DNA of 64,000 bases, from the NCBI RefSeq assembly GCF_003946695.1, contig NZ_RHOX01000002.1:62001-126000 (forward strand). Reading direction: 5' to 3'. The DNA is from Lapidilactobacillus bayanensis (lineage in GTDB: Bacteria > Bacillota > Bacilli > Lactobacillales > Lactobacillaceae). Within the stretch, counting starts at the first letter, position 1; the number at the start of each line of letters is the position of its first letter. Made by a program: the position numbers and the translations under genes. Below are positions 1 to 8,072 of the stretch, piece after piece. The notes beneath the pieces are model-generated. The model was not told where the DNA came from and did not search any database. It saw nothing but the letters and a program-made list of their open reading frames with translations.

Positions 1-1
1 A

Positions 2-346
2 AATCGTCATTATGTTATTGAAAATCAAAACGCCGGCCTACTTTTTGACACACATCCAGTTTCTAAAGGTCATGCTTTAATCATCTGTAAAGAGCACTAC
101 CCAACTTTCTTCGATGTTCCCAAAAATGTGGTTAATGACATGTACGCCTTAATTATTGAAGCTAAGAAATTAATCGACGGGAAATACCAGCCAGATGGTT
201 ATAACCTTGACGTTAATGTTAATCCAGCAGGCGGCCAAGCAATTATGCATTGCCACATTCACATCATTCCTCGCTATCGCCATCGTGATCCCTTCCGCAA
301 TATTCCCACGCATGAATTATTACCTGGTGACAAAACCAAGTCTTAA
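2..346 (+). CDS. HIT family nucleotide-binding hydrolase (5' partial)
   Basis: The reading frame is open from the window edge and ends at TAA 344-346, so the N-terminus lies outside. The visible 114 residues contain the GHALIICK region and the HIT signature HCHIHII (H-x-H-x-H), whose middle histidine is the nucleophile in nucleotide phosphoramidase and Ap4A-type hydrolases of this superfamily. A typical bacterial HIT protein has about 140 residues, so only some 25 are missing. The substrate cannot be told from sequence; bacterial HIT proteins usually hydrolyse purine nucleotide phosphoramidates in the cytoplasm. A hairpin terminator follows directly. Confidence 0.9.
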   Translation, partial: NRHYVIENQNAGLLFDTHPVSKGHALIICKEHYPTFFDVPKNVVNDMYALIIEAKKLIDGKYQPDGYNLDVNVNPAGGQAIMHCHIHIIPRYRHRDPFRNIPTHELLPGDKTKS

Positions 347-350
347 AACA

Positions 351-404
351 AAGGACCAACTATCATTCGTCATTGAACTGGGCGAGTGATTAGTTGGTCC
401 TTTT
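351..404 (+). terminator. Rho-independent terminator after the HIT gene
   Basis: AAGGACCAACTA (351-362) pairs with TAGTTGGTCCTT and runs into TTTT. It sits between convergent genes, and the A-rich left flank lets it act also for the leftward mleP transcript. Confidence 0.85.
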
Positions 405-455
405 GATTAAAATACTTGAATGTGAAATTGTCATTGATACTTTAGCGTTAATACA

Positions 456-1427
456 TTAAATAAATTGAATGATCTGCATTAAGATTGGCATAACAATGAC
501 GAATAGAACGGTACTAGTGGTGACAACATTCGTCGCATATTCAACATCACCATGCGATTGACCAACCAAAATTGGCAGAACTGCTAATCCTGGTGCTGCT
601 GATTGAATAATCAACGTATTTTGTTCCAAAGTAGGAATCGATTGACCCATGCCTTTAAATGTTAACAAAACGGCGATCATAATCAGTGGTGCGATTACAA
701 AACGGCCGGCCAATGCGCCAATCGTATCTTTATCAAAGTGGATTGATTTCAATCCAGCATCGGCTAACACAATTCCGATATAGATCAATGACATTGGTGT
801 GACAATACTACCAACCATTGAGAACGTGCTTTGGAAGAAAGTCGGGAATGGTAAATCAAACAATAACCAAACTAACGCCACTAAAAAGCCAACCAAAGGT
901 GCGGGCAATAATTTTTTCCAATTAAAGTCTTTCTTGACTTTCTGATCACCTTTAGTAACGGTTGGATCATCATTAGAGATAAAGAAAACCCCAACAGCCC
1001 AAGTCGAAACAGTATTCATCACATAATAAATCAAAAAGTAAGGCATGCTGACTTTACCAAACATCGCCATGTTTAAAGGCAAGCCAATAAAAATAGTATT
1101 GGCATTAACGAACATGTTAATAAATGTACCACGGCGGCCAGGACGGACCTTTAAAAGTTTAGTGGCAATGATCGCCACGATATAACCCAACAAGAAACTG
1201 GCTAGCGTATATTCCAAACCTGAAGCCAAACTAAATAATTTATCTCGTGTTAAGTTCTCAAGAACAGAACCGAAAATTGAAGCTGGCAGCGCGATATTCA
1301 TAATTAAATATGAAATGCTACCCTTAAATTTTGCATCCAATTTCCCAGAAGAACGGAGCCAGTAGCCTAATGCAATGACGACGACAATCTCGCCAACACT
1401 TGATAATGAAGTTAAAAATGCAGTCAT
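456..1427 (-). CDS. mleP: Malate permease, AEC (auxin efflux carrier) family
   Basis: A 323-residue hydrophobic protein with about ten membrane segments in the two-block layout of AEC transporters. The first block is residues 1-160, a charged loop with KKDFNWKK lies near 165-172, and the second block follows. It ends 46 bp downstream of mleS on the same strand, and mleR is divergent on the other side of mleS, which is the classical malolactic arrangement. The inferred role is malate uptake, or malate/lactate exchange, at the cytoplasmic membrane to feed malolactic fermentation. Other AEC members carry citrate or other dicarboxylates, so the assignment rests on context as much as on family. 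Confidence 0.88.
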   Translation of the reverse strand: MTAFLTSLSSVGEIVVVIALGYWLRSSGKLDAKFKGSISYLIMNIALPASIFGSVLENLTRDKLFSLASGLEYTLASFLLGYIVAIIATKLLKVRPGRRGTFINMFVNANTIFIGLPLNMAMFGKVSMPYFLIYYVMNTVSTWAVGVFFISNDDPTVTKGDQKVKKDFNWKKLLPAPLVGFLVALVWLLFDLPFPTFFQSTFSMVGSIVTPMSLIYIGIVLADAGLKSIHFDKDTIGALAGRFVIAPLIMIAVLLTFKGMGQSIPTLEQNTLIIQSAAPGLAVLPILVGQSHGDVEYATNVVTTSTVLFVIVMPILMQIIQFI

Positions 1428-1473
1428 AGTGTAGATACCCCTTTATTTACAATCTATTTTTTAAACGAGCCTT

Positions 1474-3114
1474 TTAGTCTAAATTTGCGTACTCTGGCAC
1501 CCATTTTTCGTTAGCAACGGCGAATTTTGCATCAGCAATTGGTTCACGATTCAAGCCTTGTGCCAAAACATCCTCGGCAACGGCTTGCGCAACAGTTTGT
1601 GAGAAAGCATCTAGCTTTGAAACGGGAGGTAAAATTGCAGCACCAGCTTGTTCAGGATCAACAATCCCGCCGAGTGAATGAGCAGCTTTACTAATCGTCC
1701 GGTCGTTTAAAACTTTAGCGGTTGAAGCAATCACACCTAATCCTAGTCCAGGATAAACCAAAGCGTTGTTAGCCTGACCGATTTCATACGTAACGCCGTT
1801 ATAATCAATTGGATCTGTTGGAATCCCTGTTGCAACAAGGGCCCGACCATCAGTCCACTTAATTAAATCAGCGGCTTTAGCCTCAGCTAACTTCGTTGGA
1901 TTAGATAATGGTAAGATAATTGGTCGTTGAGTATGGGCAGCCATTTCTTTAACAACTTCTTCATCGAATGTGCCGGGTTGTGTTGAGGTACCGACTAAGA
2001 TTGTGGGGTGAATTGCCTTAACAACAGCAGCTAAGTTGGTTAATTCAGCAGCATTAGCAAATTCCTGACGTTTTCTAGCAAACGGCTTTTGCTCAGGTGT
2101 TAAGTCAGTCATGTCATCAAACAATAAACCTTGTTTGTCAACCATGTAGAAATGTGCACGTGCTTCTTCTTCAGAAAGCCCAGCCTGAATCATTTCTGCC
2201 ATCACCCGTGACGTTATCCCAGCACCAGCAGTGCCAGCACCAAAGCATAGGTAAACTTGATCCGTAATCTTTTGCTTAGAAATGTTTAAAGCGCCTAAAA
2301 CTGAAGCCAACACAATAATACCTGTACCTTGAATATCATCGTTAAAGACGACGTTATCTTGTTGATACTTCTTGAGAATTTTAGCAGCAGTACTACGACC
2401 GAAATCTTCAAAATGCAAATAAACATTGGGGAATAACTTCTCTGCGGCACGCACGAACTGATCAACAAATGCTTCGTAACGTTGACCGCGAACACGTTCA
2501 TGACGGTTACCTAAATACAAAGGATCTGCTAACAAACTCTGCCGATTGGTGCCCACATCAAGAGAAACGGGCAAAACTTCACTAGGATCAATCCCGGCAG
2601 CGGCGGTGTAAACCATCAATTTACCAACAGAAATGTCGACACCTTGTACACCCCAGTCACCAATCCCAAGAATACCTTCACCATCGGTCACAACAATTAA
2701 ACGAATTTTACGATCGCTAGCAGCGTTCTTTAAAATTGATTCAATTTTATCTGGTTGATCAATTGAGAGGAAAGCTGCATTTTGTGGTTGAACAAAAAGC
2801 GCACTGTAATTCTCAATTGTATCGGCAATTGTTGGATCGTAAACGACGGGCATGAATTCAGCGATATGCTGGCTAAACAAGTGATAGAATAAAACACGAT
2901 TTTCATTGAAGATTGACATCAAAAAAATTCGCTTTTCTAACATAGAAGTTTTAGTCTGATACTGGGCATAGGCTTGTTCTGATTGTTCATCAATAGTTTG
3001 AATCTGGCTAGGAACTAAGCCAGCCAACCCGAAGTTGTCGCGTTCTGCCTGCGTGAAGGCTGTTCCTTTATTTAAAAATGGATTATTCATAATTTCTTGA
3101 GCTGATTGTTTCAT
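1474..3114 (-). CDS. mleS: Malolactic enzyme (L-malate to L-lactate + CO2, NAD+ and Mn2+ dependent)
   Basis: 546 residues, the usual length of malolactic enzymes (about 540). Recognisable segments are [11 protein letters not shown] near the N-terminus, the metal/malate region with FNDDIQGTG near residue 260, and the NAD-binding GAGTAGAG near 295. The whole resembles MleS of lactobacilli more than ordinary malic enzymes, but the two families are homologous, so the call combines similarity with the mleP/mleR context. It gives deacidification and proton-motive force together with MleP in the cytoplasm. Expression is probably controlled by the divergent LysR-type MleR through the dyad at 3190-3225. 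Confidence 0.93.
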   Translation of the reverse strand: MKQSAQEIMNNPFLNKGTAFTQAERDNFGLAGLVPSQIQTIDEQSEQAYAQYQTKTSMLEKRIFLMSIFNENRVLFYHLFSQHIAEFMPVVYDPTIADTIENYSALFVQPQNAAFLSIDQPDKIESILKNAASDRKIRLIVVTDGEGILGIGDWGVQGVDISVGKLMVYTAAAGIDPSEVLPVSLDVGTNRQSLLADPLYLGNRHERVRGQRYEAFVDQFVRAAEKLFPNVYLHFEDFGRSTAAKILKKYQQDNVVFNDDIQGTGIIVLASVLGALNISKQKITDQVYLCFGAGTAGAGITSRVMAEMIQAGLSEEEARAHFYMVDKQGLLFDDMTDLTPEQKPFARKRQEFANAAELTNLAAVVKAIHPTILVGTSTQPGTFDEEVVKEMAAHTQRPIILPLSNPTKLAEAKAADLIKWTDGRALVATGIPTDPIDYNGVTYEIGQANNALVYPGLGLGVIASTAKVLNDRTISKAAHSLGGIVDPEQAGAAILPPVSKLDAFSQTVAQAVAEDVLAQGLNREPIADAKFAVANEKWVPEYANLD

Positions 3115-3189
3115 TTTGATAATCTCCTCAATTTTTATTTGGCTAAATCGTACTAATTTTGTTTTGCAACGTCATTGTAGAGCGTCACT

Positions 3190-3225
3190 AAATTTATAGT
3201 CAAAAGCTGTAGTGACTATAAATTT
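3190..3225. promoter_or_regulatory. Perfect 12-bp inverted repeat in the mleS/mleR divergent region
   Basis: AAATTTATAGTC (3190-3201) and GACTATAAATTT (3214-3225) are perfectly complementary around a 12-bp spacer. An inner pair GTCACTA (3184-3190) and TAGTGAC (3210-3216) overlaps it. The size and place suit a LysR-type operator. No intrinsic terminator tail follows, so a regulator site is more likely than a terminator. Confidence 0.7.
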
Positions 3226-3365
3226 TGTTTATAACGAGAGTGCAAACTGCGCTATAATAGTATTTTTAGCACGTTTATTAATGATCAGTTTTTTTCAATA
3301 AAATATTCTTTGAAAATTTTTTTGTATTTTTTAAAAATTTAGGCTAATTTTCTGGGGGGATTAAA

Positions 3366-4235
3366 ATGAAACTTCAAGATATGATTTACTTCGACAAATT
3401 AGTCGAACTAAAGAGTTACAGTAAAGTCGCTGAACATTTCCAAGTCAGTCAACCAACAATTTCCTATGCCATTAAGCGATTAGAAGAAGAATTCGCCGTT
3501 TCTCTAGTCGATCGCAACGTTCATCAGCAAATTATCATCACACCTAATGGTTTACAATTCGATCGCCACATTAAAGTCGTCATTAATGAATTAAATATCG
3601 CCCAATTAGATCTAGTTAGTGCTCGGGAAAAAGTGACCAAGTTTGGGTTACCACCAATTATTGCTAACTATTATTTCTTAAAATTTGTTGATCAATTATT
3701 GAGTGAACAATTATTAACTGGATTAAGAACCATTGAGGCCGGCTCCAACGATTTATTGGCCCGGTTAAAAAAAGGTGAGTTAGATCTATCACTATTAGGC
3801 TCGCTGGCACCAATTCGGACGGCTCAATTACAATCACAAGTTTTAGCCCAAGATGATTTCAAGATTATCGTTGCCAAGAACTCCCCATTAGCCCAACAAA
3901 AAAAGATCGCTTTTGCATCGCTACAAAACGAACCTTTTCTAGTTTTAGGCGACGGATTTGTACATCGCCAAGTTTTTGATCAATTAACGGCTACACAACA
4001 TATTTCACCGATGATTGTTTACCAAGTCAACGATGTTGAACTGCTAAAACGTTTAGTAGCCCAGGGAATGGGAATTAGCCTACTAACGGAAACAGCCATC
4101 GCGCCTAGCGACGATTTATGCGCCCTTGATTTAACTGACGAACATTTACCAAAGTTTGTTATTTCCTTAGTTTATCGCAACTCAACTTTACTAACACCAA
4201 CGCAGCAACAATTGATTGATGTTTTTGCAAGATGA
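3366..4235 (+). CDS. mleR: LysR-type regulator of malolactic fermentation
   Basis: 289 residues, typical of LysR proteins. The N-terminal winged helix-turn-helix spans about residues 1-60 (YSKVAEHFQVSQPTISYAI) and a periplasmic-binding-like effector domain follows from about 90. The ATG is preceded by a GGGGGGA Shine-Dalgarno-like tract. It is transcribed away from mleS-mleP over a 251-bp region holding a large dyad, as expected for a LysR regulator that activates the divergent operon, with malate as the known co-inducer in the family. A strong hairpin terminator lies about 275 bp downstream. Confidence 0.88.
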   Translation: MKLQDMIYFDKLVELKSYSKVAEHFQVSQPTISYAIKRLEEEFAVSLVDRNVHQQIIITPNGLQFDRHIKVVINELNIAQLDLVSAREKVTKFGLPPIIANYYFLKFVDQLLSEQLLTGLRTIEAGSNDLLARLKKGELDLSLLGSLAPIRTAQLQSQVLAQDDFKIIVAKNSPLAQQKKIAFASLQNEPFLVLGDGFVHRQVFDQLTATQHISPMIVYQVNDVELLKRLVAQGMGISLLTETAIAPSDDLCALDLTDEHLPKFVISLVYRNSTLLTPTQQQLIDVFAR

Positions 4236-4854
4236 GTTTGTGCTGCTTCGTAATAGATATCGTGCGTTGTCGTTGCGATTTGACGCTGGCATGTGACGGG
4301 CCTTCTTGAAGCTAATTAAAGCAAATTGTCTTCAAGTCAGACCTTGCTGTAAGATATATTACTAAAAATAACTTCATTACTAAGTGAAATTTTTTCTATC
4401 AAAAACTCTCAGCATTGAAATACGTTGAGAGCCACCTCTTTAGTATCTTTAGATCGTGAAGCGAGTGAGACAACAAATTACCCGTTGATTATCATTAGCT
4501 CAGGATAATAAAATGGCAATTCTTCTATACGCGTAGAAGAATTGCCATTTTTGAAAAATTAAGGAGTCAATTTATAAATTTCATGGTTACAACATCTTTG
4601 TAGTACATATTATCATGACATGATAGCGAATTGTCTATAGACTATCAGATCGCTACATATGATGTCCTATCTCCTCTTTTCTTTTTCTATATGTTTAAAT
4701 CTTGATATCAATAATAGTAGCCATAGATATTGTGGACTAGCATTTATCTTTTTAGAAATCGTCCTCTCCCCCTATCTATATTGGCTAACCCAATAAATTA
4801 GGATGGTACAAAACATATGAACTTTACGAAGACAATATTAGCAGGTGAAGTATA
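4236..4854. other. 619-bp intergenic region, mostly structured non-coding sequence
   Basis: No convincing gene. GTAATAGATATC (4250-4261) can pair with GATATATTAC (4353-4362), enclosing an inner CTTGAAG/CTTCAAG pair. CTCTCA and TGAGAG form a small stem near 4407-4432. TAGCGA (4624-4629) and TCGCTA (4650-4655) form another. The strong terminator at 4511-4552 is listed separately. Confidence 0.5.
4511..4552 (+). terminator. Strong hairpin terminator
   Basis: AAATGGCAATTCTTCTA (4511-4527) pairs perfectly over 17 bp with 4534-4550, with loop TACGCG and a following TT. It most likely ends the mleR transcript and could also serve leftward. Confidence 0.85.
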
Positions 4855-5724
4855 TCATGGCTTTTTTGTTTCCTTTTTGAAAATATCAGCCTGACCTTTA
4901 TAAAAAAGATAAAAATCATTAGAATTTATCAATTTCTGCACTTCTAAGAGCCGATCAATCTTAGATTCGTGGTCTGTGCTCGGATCAACACGATAGTTAT
5001 AAAGTGCTTGTGCATACGCAATGAGATATCGTTCAGATATTAACTCTTCACCCACATTAATATTTTTCATAATTCGTAAAAATGTGTTAGCTGATTTTTC
5101 GTCTTCAGCAATTAAATCAAGTTCTACAGCGTTGTAAAGTAAATTAACAATTAAGGTTAAATTTGATTCCAATTCACGTGCGTCTTCTGTTTTAATAGCT
5201 AACTCACGAGTTAAAGCGTTAACAGTAGTTAATGGTAAAACAGACATTGTATTTCCAAAGAGAATTAATTCATAACGCGTCCACTCTTCTACTCTGAAAA
5301 GGTAATCAGAAAGAAATGCGATATCTTTTTTATTTAGCTCCTGATCATTCATGGAGCAAATCATGGCATTTACCATTATCAGCATTAAATGGTTGTATAA
5401 GCCTGGTTGCTTTAAAAGATGTTGTTCTGCACGTTCTCGGACCAAATTAGCTTGGCCGTTATTTTCGTTAATAATTGCTTTGGTAATATCAGCTAATATT
5501 TCACGTTCATATTGTTGATTTTGATTATTTAAGATGTGTCCAAATTCTGCAAGTGTAATGTGAAGTTGTTCAAGCATTGCAATTAGTTTATCGGCACTAA
5601 CCGTTGTTAGACCGTTTTCAAATTTGGACATCTGCGCCTTTGACAGAATACCGTTGCTTAGCTGAGTTTGACTAATCCCTTTACTTTCTCGAAGATCTCG
5701 AATTGTTTTTCCTATATTTTTCAT
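4855..5724 (-). CDS. Rgg/GadR/MutR-type transcriptional regulator (XRE helix-turn-helix)
   Basis: 289 residues. An XRE helix-turn-helix lies at about residues 5-60 (GKTIRDLRESKGISQTQL, then SKAQMSKFENG), followed by a long all-helical domain, the layout and length of Rgg proteins (about 285). Members of this family sense short secreted peptides through the C-terminal repeat domain, or act without a peptide. It is divergent from a fused ABC transporter over 97 bp, with overlapping promoters and dyads, so it probably controls the transporter and itself. I found no nearby convincing peptide gene, so the ligand is unknown. Confidence 0.82.
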   Translation of the reverse strand: MKNIGKTIRDLRESKGISQTQLSNGILSKAQMSKFENGLTTVSADKLIAMLEQLHITLAEFGHILNNQNQQYEREILADITKAIINENNGQANLVRERAEQHLLKQPGLYNHLMLIMVNAMICSMNDQELNKKDIAFLSDYLFRVEEWTRYELILFGNTMSVLPLTTVNALTRELAIKTEDARELESNLTLIVNLLYNAVELDLIAEDEKSANTFLRIMKNINVGEELISERYLIAYAQALYNYRVDPSTDHESKIDRLLEVQKLINSNDFYLFYKGQADIFKKETKKP

Positions 5725-5745
5725 ATCTTGATCCTCTTTTTCTTA

Positions 5746-5775
5746 TTCGAAACTAATTTCGTTTTCGATATTATA
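5746..5775. promoter_or_regulatory. Overlapping divergent promoters with dyad, Rgg-like gene / ABC gene
   Basis: Rightward: -35-like TTCGAA (5746-5751), 17 bp, -10 TATTAT (5769-5774). Leftward: a -10 TATAAT covers 5770-5775. CGAAACTAATTTCG (5748-5761) is a short perfect dyad covering the rightward -35 and is a likely regulator site. Confidence 0.55.
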
Positions 5776-5821
5776 GCACATATACTTTTGTTAACGAATA
5801 TCAAAAGAGGAGATAATTATT

Positions 5822-7408
5822 ATGAAATCAACATTTAAACTACTTACAAATCACAAAGGATTAACAGCATTATCTTTTATGTTCATCATTGCTATGGCAA
5901 TTAGTAGTGTCGCTAGTTCTCTTACATTAGCTCCACTTACCGATTCTTTAGTAACGCATGACGTGAACGCTTTAATTCATTGGTTACTGCTTACAATTAT
6001 GTTTTGGGTGATCACACTAAGCCTGAATTATGTCAATTCGCTGCTGCAAGCACAAATTGTTCGGAAAGTCGCCAACGAATTACGAATGAAAATTGCGGAA
6101 GGTCTTAATGGAATTTCTATTCCAGATTATCAGAAAGTTGATCATAACGAGTACGTCTCTTGGTTGACCAACGATGTGAACTTAATCGAGACTAATGGGC
6201 TACAAACAATGTTTGATTTGATTGGAAGCAGTGCCGTATTGATCCTATCGGCTGGTGCATTGTTCTTCTATCATTATTCGCTGGCGTTGGTAACTATTTT
6301 ACTGGCTGCAGTCACAATGGTCGTACCTAATTTGTTTGGCAAGTTTATGGAGCGTGAAACCACCCGAATTTCAAAAGCAAATAGTCGACTTCTTGCACAA
6401 ATAGAAGATACGATTGCTGGATTTTCCGTATTTTTCTCTCATAATATTGGTAGTGCATTGACGAAAAGAATTGCAATGGCATCAGATGAACAAGGTGCTC
6501 AGCAAGTTACTTATACGCGACGTACAGGGTTAATCGAGTTGCTGATGGGTCTTCTCAGCGTTTTTGCACAAATGGCAACAACAGCATTGACTAGTTTTCT
6601 TGTATTAGGCGGATATTTCTCCATTGGGGTTATCTCTTCCAGTGGTCAGATTTCTGGTATTGTTTTTAGTAACTTAAGTAAAGTAATCAGTGATATTTTC
6701 AAGATACAATCAGTATCTGCAATTCTTAAAAAGGATATCAAACCAGACCGAAGCATTGATACAACAACACCACAAGTAGGAGACTTTGATACAGCATTAA
6801 CACTTGATCACCTTAGCTATGGATATACCACTGATAAGTCTGTGATTAAAGACCTCTCTTATCGTTTTGAAAAAGGTGGTAAATATGCGATTGTTGGCAA
6901 AAGTGGCGTGGGCAAGTCGACATTGATTAACTTGATCAGTGGTCGAATTAATGATTATGGTGGGAGTATCAAGATCGATGATCAAGAACTTCAGTCGCTC
7001 TCCACGCCAAGTTTGAATTCAAAAATTGAATTAGTAGAGCAGAAGTCATATATATTTAACGAATCAGTTGAAGAAAATATTACATTAGGTGTTCAAAAGG
7101 CTAAAAGCCTACTAAACTCAGCAGTATCATTTCTTGGAATAGACAAGTTTACAACAACCGAGACGCTCTTGTCAGAGCATGGACAGAATCTTTCTGGCGG
7201 TCAACGGCAAAAATTAGCTTTGGCTCGCGCCTTGACTTTTGATAAGCCAATCTTGATCATTGATGAAGTAACGGCTGGAATTGATGCTGAGAGTGCACAA
7301 CAAATTGAAGACACATTACTTGCAGATAAAGATAGAACAGTTATTATGATCACCCATACACTTACAGACAAAACAAGAAGCCAGCTAACAGACGTTGTCG
7401 AACTTTAA
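5822..7408 (+). CDS. ABC exporter with fused membrane and ATPase domains
   Basis: 528 residues. Six membrane segments occupy about residues 10-300 and a nucleotide-binding domain about 325-528. The ATPase half has Walker A GKSGVGKST, the signature LSGGQRQ and Walker B ILIIDE. This is a half-transporter fused as in MsbA/LmrA-type exporters, so it works as a homodimer or with an unseen partner. No peptidase C39 domain is present, so it is not a bacteriocin-processing exporter. It starts at ATG after AGAGGAG and is divergent from the Rgg-like regulator. The exported substrate is unknown; a drug or a small peptide are both possible. Confidence 0.88.
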   Translation: MKSTFKLLTNHKGLTALSFMFIIAMAISSVASSLTLAPLTDSLVTHDVNALIHWLLLTIMFWVITLSLNYVNSLLQAQIVRKVANELRMKIAEGLNGISIPDYQKVDHNEYVSWLTNDVNLIETNGLQTMFDLIGSSAVLILSAGALFFYHYSLALVTILLAAVTMVVPNLFGKFMERETTRISKANSRLLAQIEDTIAGFSVFFSHNIGSALTKRIAMASDEQGAQQVTYTRRTGLIELLMGLLSVFAQMATTALTSFLVLGGYFSIGVISSSGQISGIVFSNLSKVISDIFKIQSVSAILKKDIKPDRSIDTTTPQVGDFDTALTLDHLSYGYTTDKSVIKDLSYRFEKGGKYAIVGKSGVGKSTLINLISGRINDYGGSIKIDDQELQSLSTPSLNSKIELVEQKSYIFNESVEENITLGVQKAKSLLNSAVSFLGIDKFTTTETLLSEHGQNLSGGQRQKLALARALTFDKPILIIDEVTAGIDAESAQQIEDTLLADKDRTVIMITHTLTDKTRSQLTDVVEL

Positions 7409-7596
7409 GCGGTTGTTGGTGGGAAAAACCGCAAGATGAGAGTTTATATACATGCAGTCATCAATTGTGAAATAGAAAAGTAGATATTTCAAAAAAAGCT
7501 ACTAACAAACTTTTAGGCAAAAAGAATAATAGGCATCAAGATTTTTTTAATAATAAATAAACTAGAAATATAAGAATAGTTTAGATTTTAGATAAT

Positions 7597-7625
7597 AAAA
7601 GACGTCATAGTTGACGTCTTTTTAC
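7597..7625 (+). terminator. Terminator after the ABC exporter
   Basis: AAAAGACGTCA, loop TAGT, TGACGTCTTTTT: a compact GC-containing stem followed by a T-run. Confidence 0.85.
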
Positions 7626-7667
7626 TTTTTTAACCATCATTTTATTTTCTGTCAACAATTTCACAAC

Positions 7668-7940
7668 CGATGGCAACTTTGCGTCTAAGTGGGCAGCCAA
7701 GTGGTCAAACCATCTTTGAATTTGAGAAGTGCGAACTTGAAGTTAAATTACACTTCGGCTCATTTGTCAGTGCCGGAGGGAAATCGCGGTCAGCCGCGGC
7801 ATTGTTGTTGGTGGTTTACCACTTACAACAAAGCTTGCGTTTGAGACGAATTGGGTTTCATTCGGCTCAAACCAATGCTAGCAGCGTTCCACCAGCGTAT
7901 TTCCCGTAGGCACGAAGAATAGTAACATAAGAATCATGAC
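7668..7940 (+). repeat. Dispersed structured repeat, copy A
   Basis: About 270 bp sharing long identical blocks with the reverse complement of 11752-12045. Shared pieces include GTCAGTGCCGGAGGGAAATC, a CGCGG/CCGCG hairpin, and the stem GTTTGAG (7839-7845) with CTCAAAC (7866-7872). It can be read as a 79-codon ORF, but the match to copy B is broken by indels and is not concentrated at synonymous positions. I therefore call it a non-coding repeat. It lies just after a terminator and before the multicopper oxidase gene. Confidence 0.8.
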
Positions 7941-8009
7941 AAACTCTATCAGTAAACTAAAAGCCCGAATTTTCTAATCATTCCACCATACATCAAAGTC
8001 GACTTGCGG

Positions 8010-8047
8010 TATAATTAAGTTAAACTTGATAATTAGAATCATTCTAA
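8010..8047 (+). promoter_or_regulatory. Promoter with a perfect PerR-type box, multicopper oxidase gene
   Basis: -10 TATAAT at 8010-8015. TTAGAATCATTCTAA at 8033-8047 is a perfect 7-1-7 palindrome fitting the Per box TTAnAATnATTnTAA at all fixed positions. A wider TGATAAT/ATTATCA pair (8027-8033 and 8050-8056) also resembles a Fur-family site. The box lies over the start of the transcript, a position suited to repression. Confidence 0.75.
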
Positions 8048-8072
8048 TAATTATCAATGAGGAGGAATGGCA

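Noticed and set aside
4250-4362. Possible structured RNA after mleR
   Set aside because: The terminal stem GTAATAGATATC/GATATATTAC is imperfect and no promoter or terminator brackets it, so it is only noted as intergenic structure.
7435-7482. 15-codon ORF (starts MRVYIHAV) after the ABC exporter as a possible Rgg peptide
   Set aside because: Weak ribosome site, polar C-terminus and short length do not fit the hydrophobic signal peptides of Rgg systems.
7670-7909. 79-codon open frame across repeat copy A
   Set aside because: It shares nucleotides, not a stable frame, with the related copy B; an indel breaks the match and no ribosome site is present.
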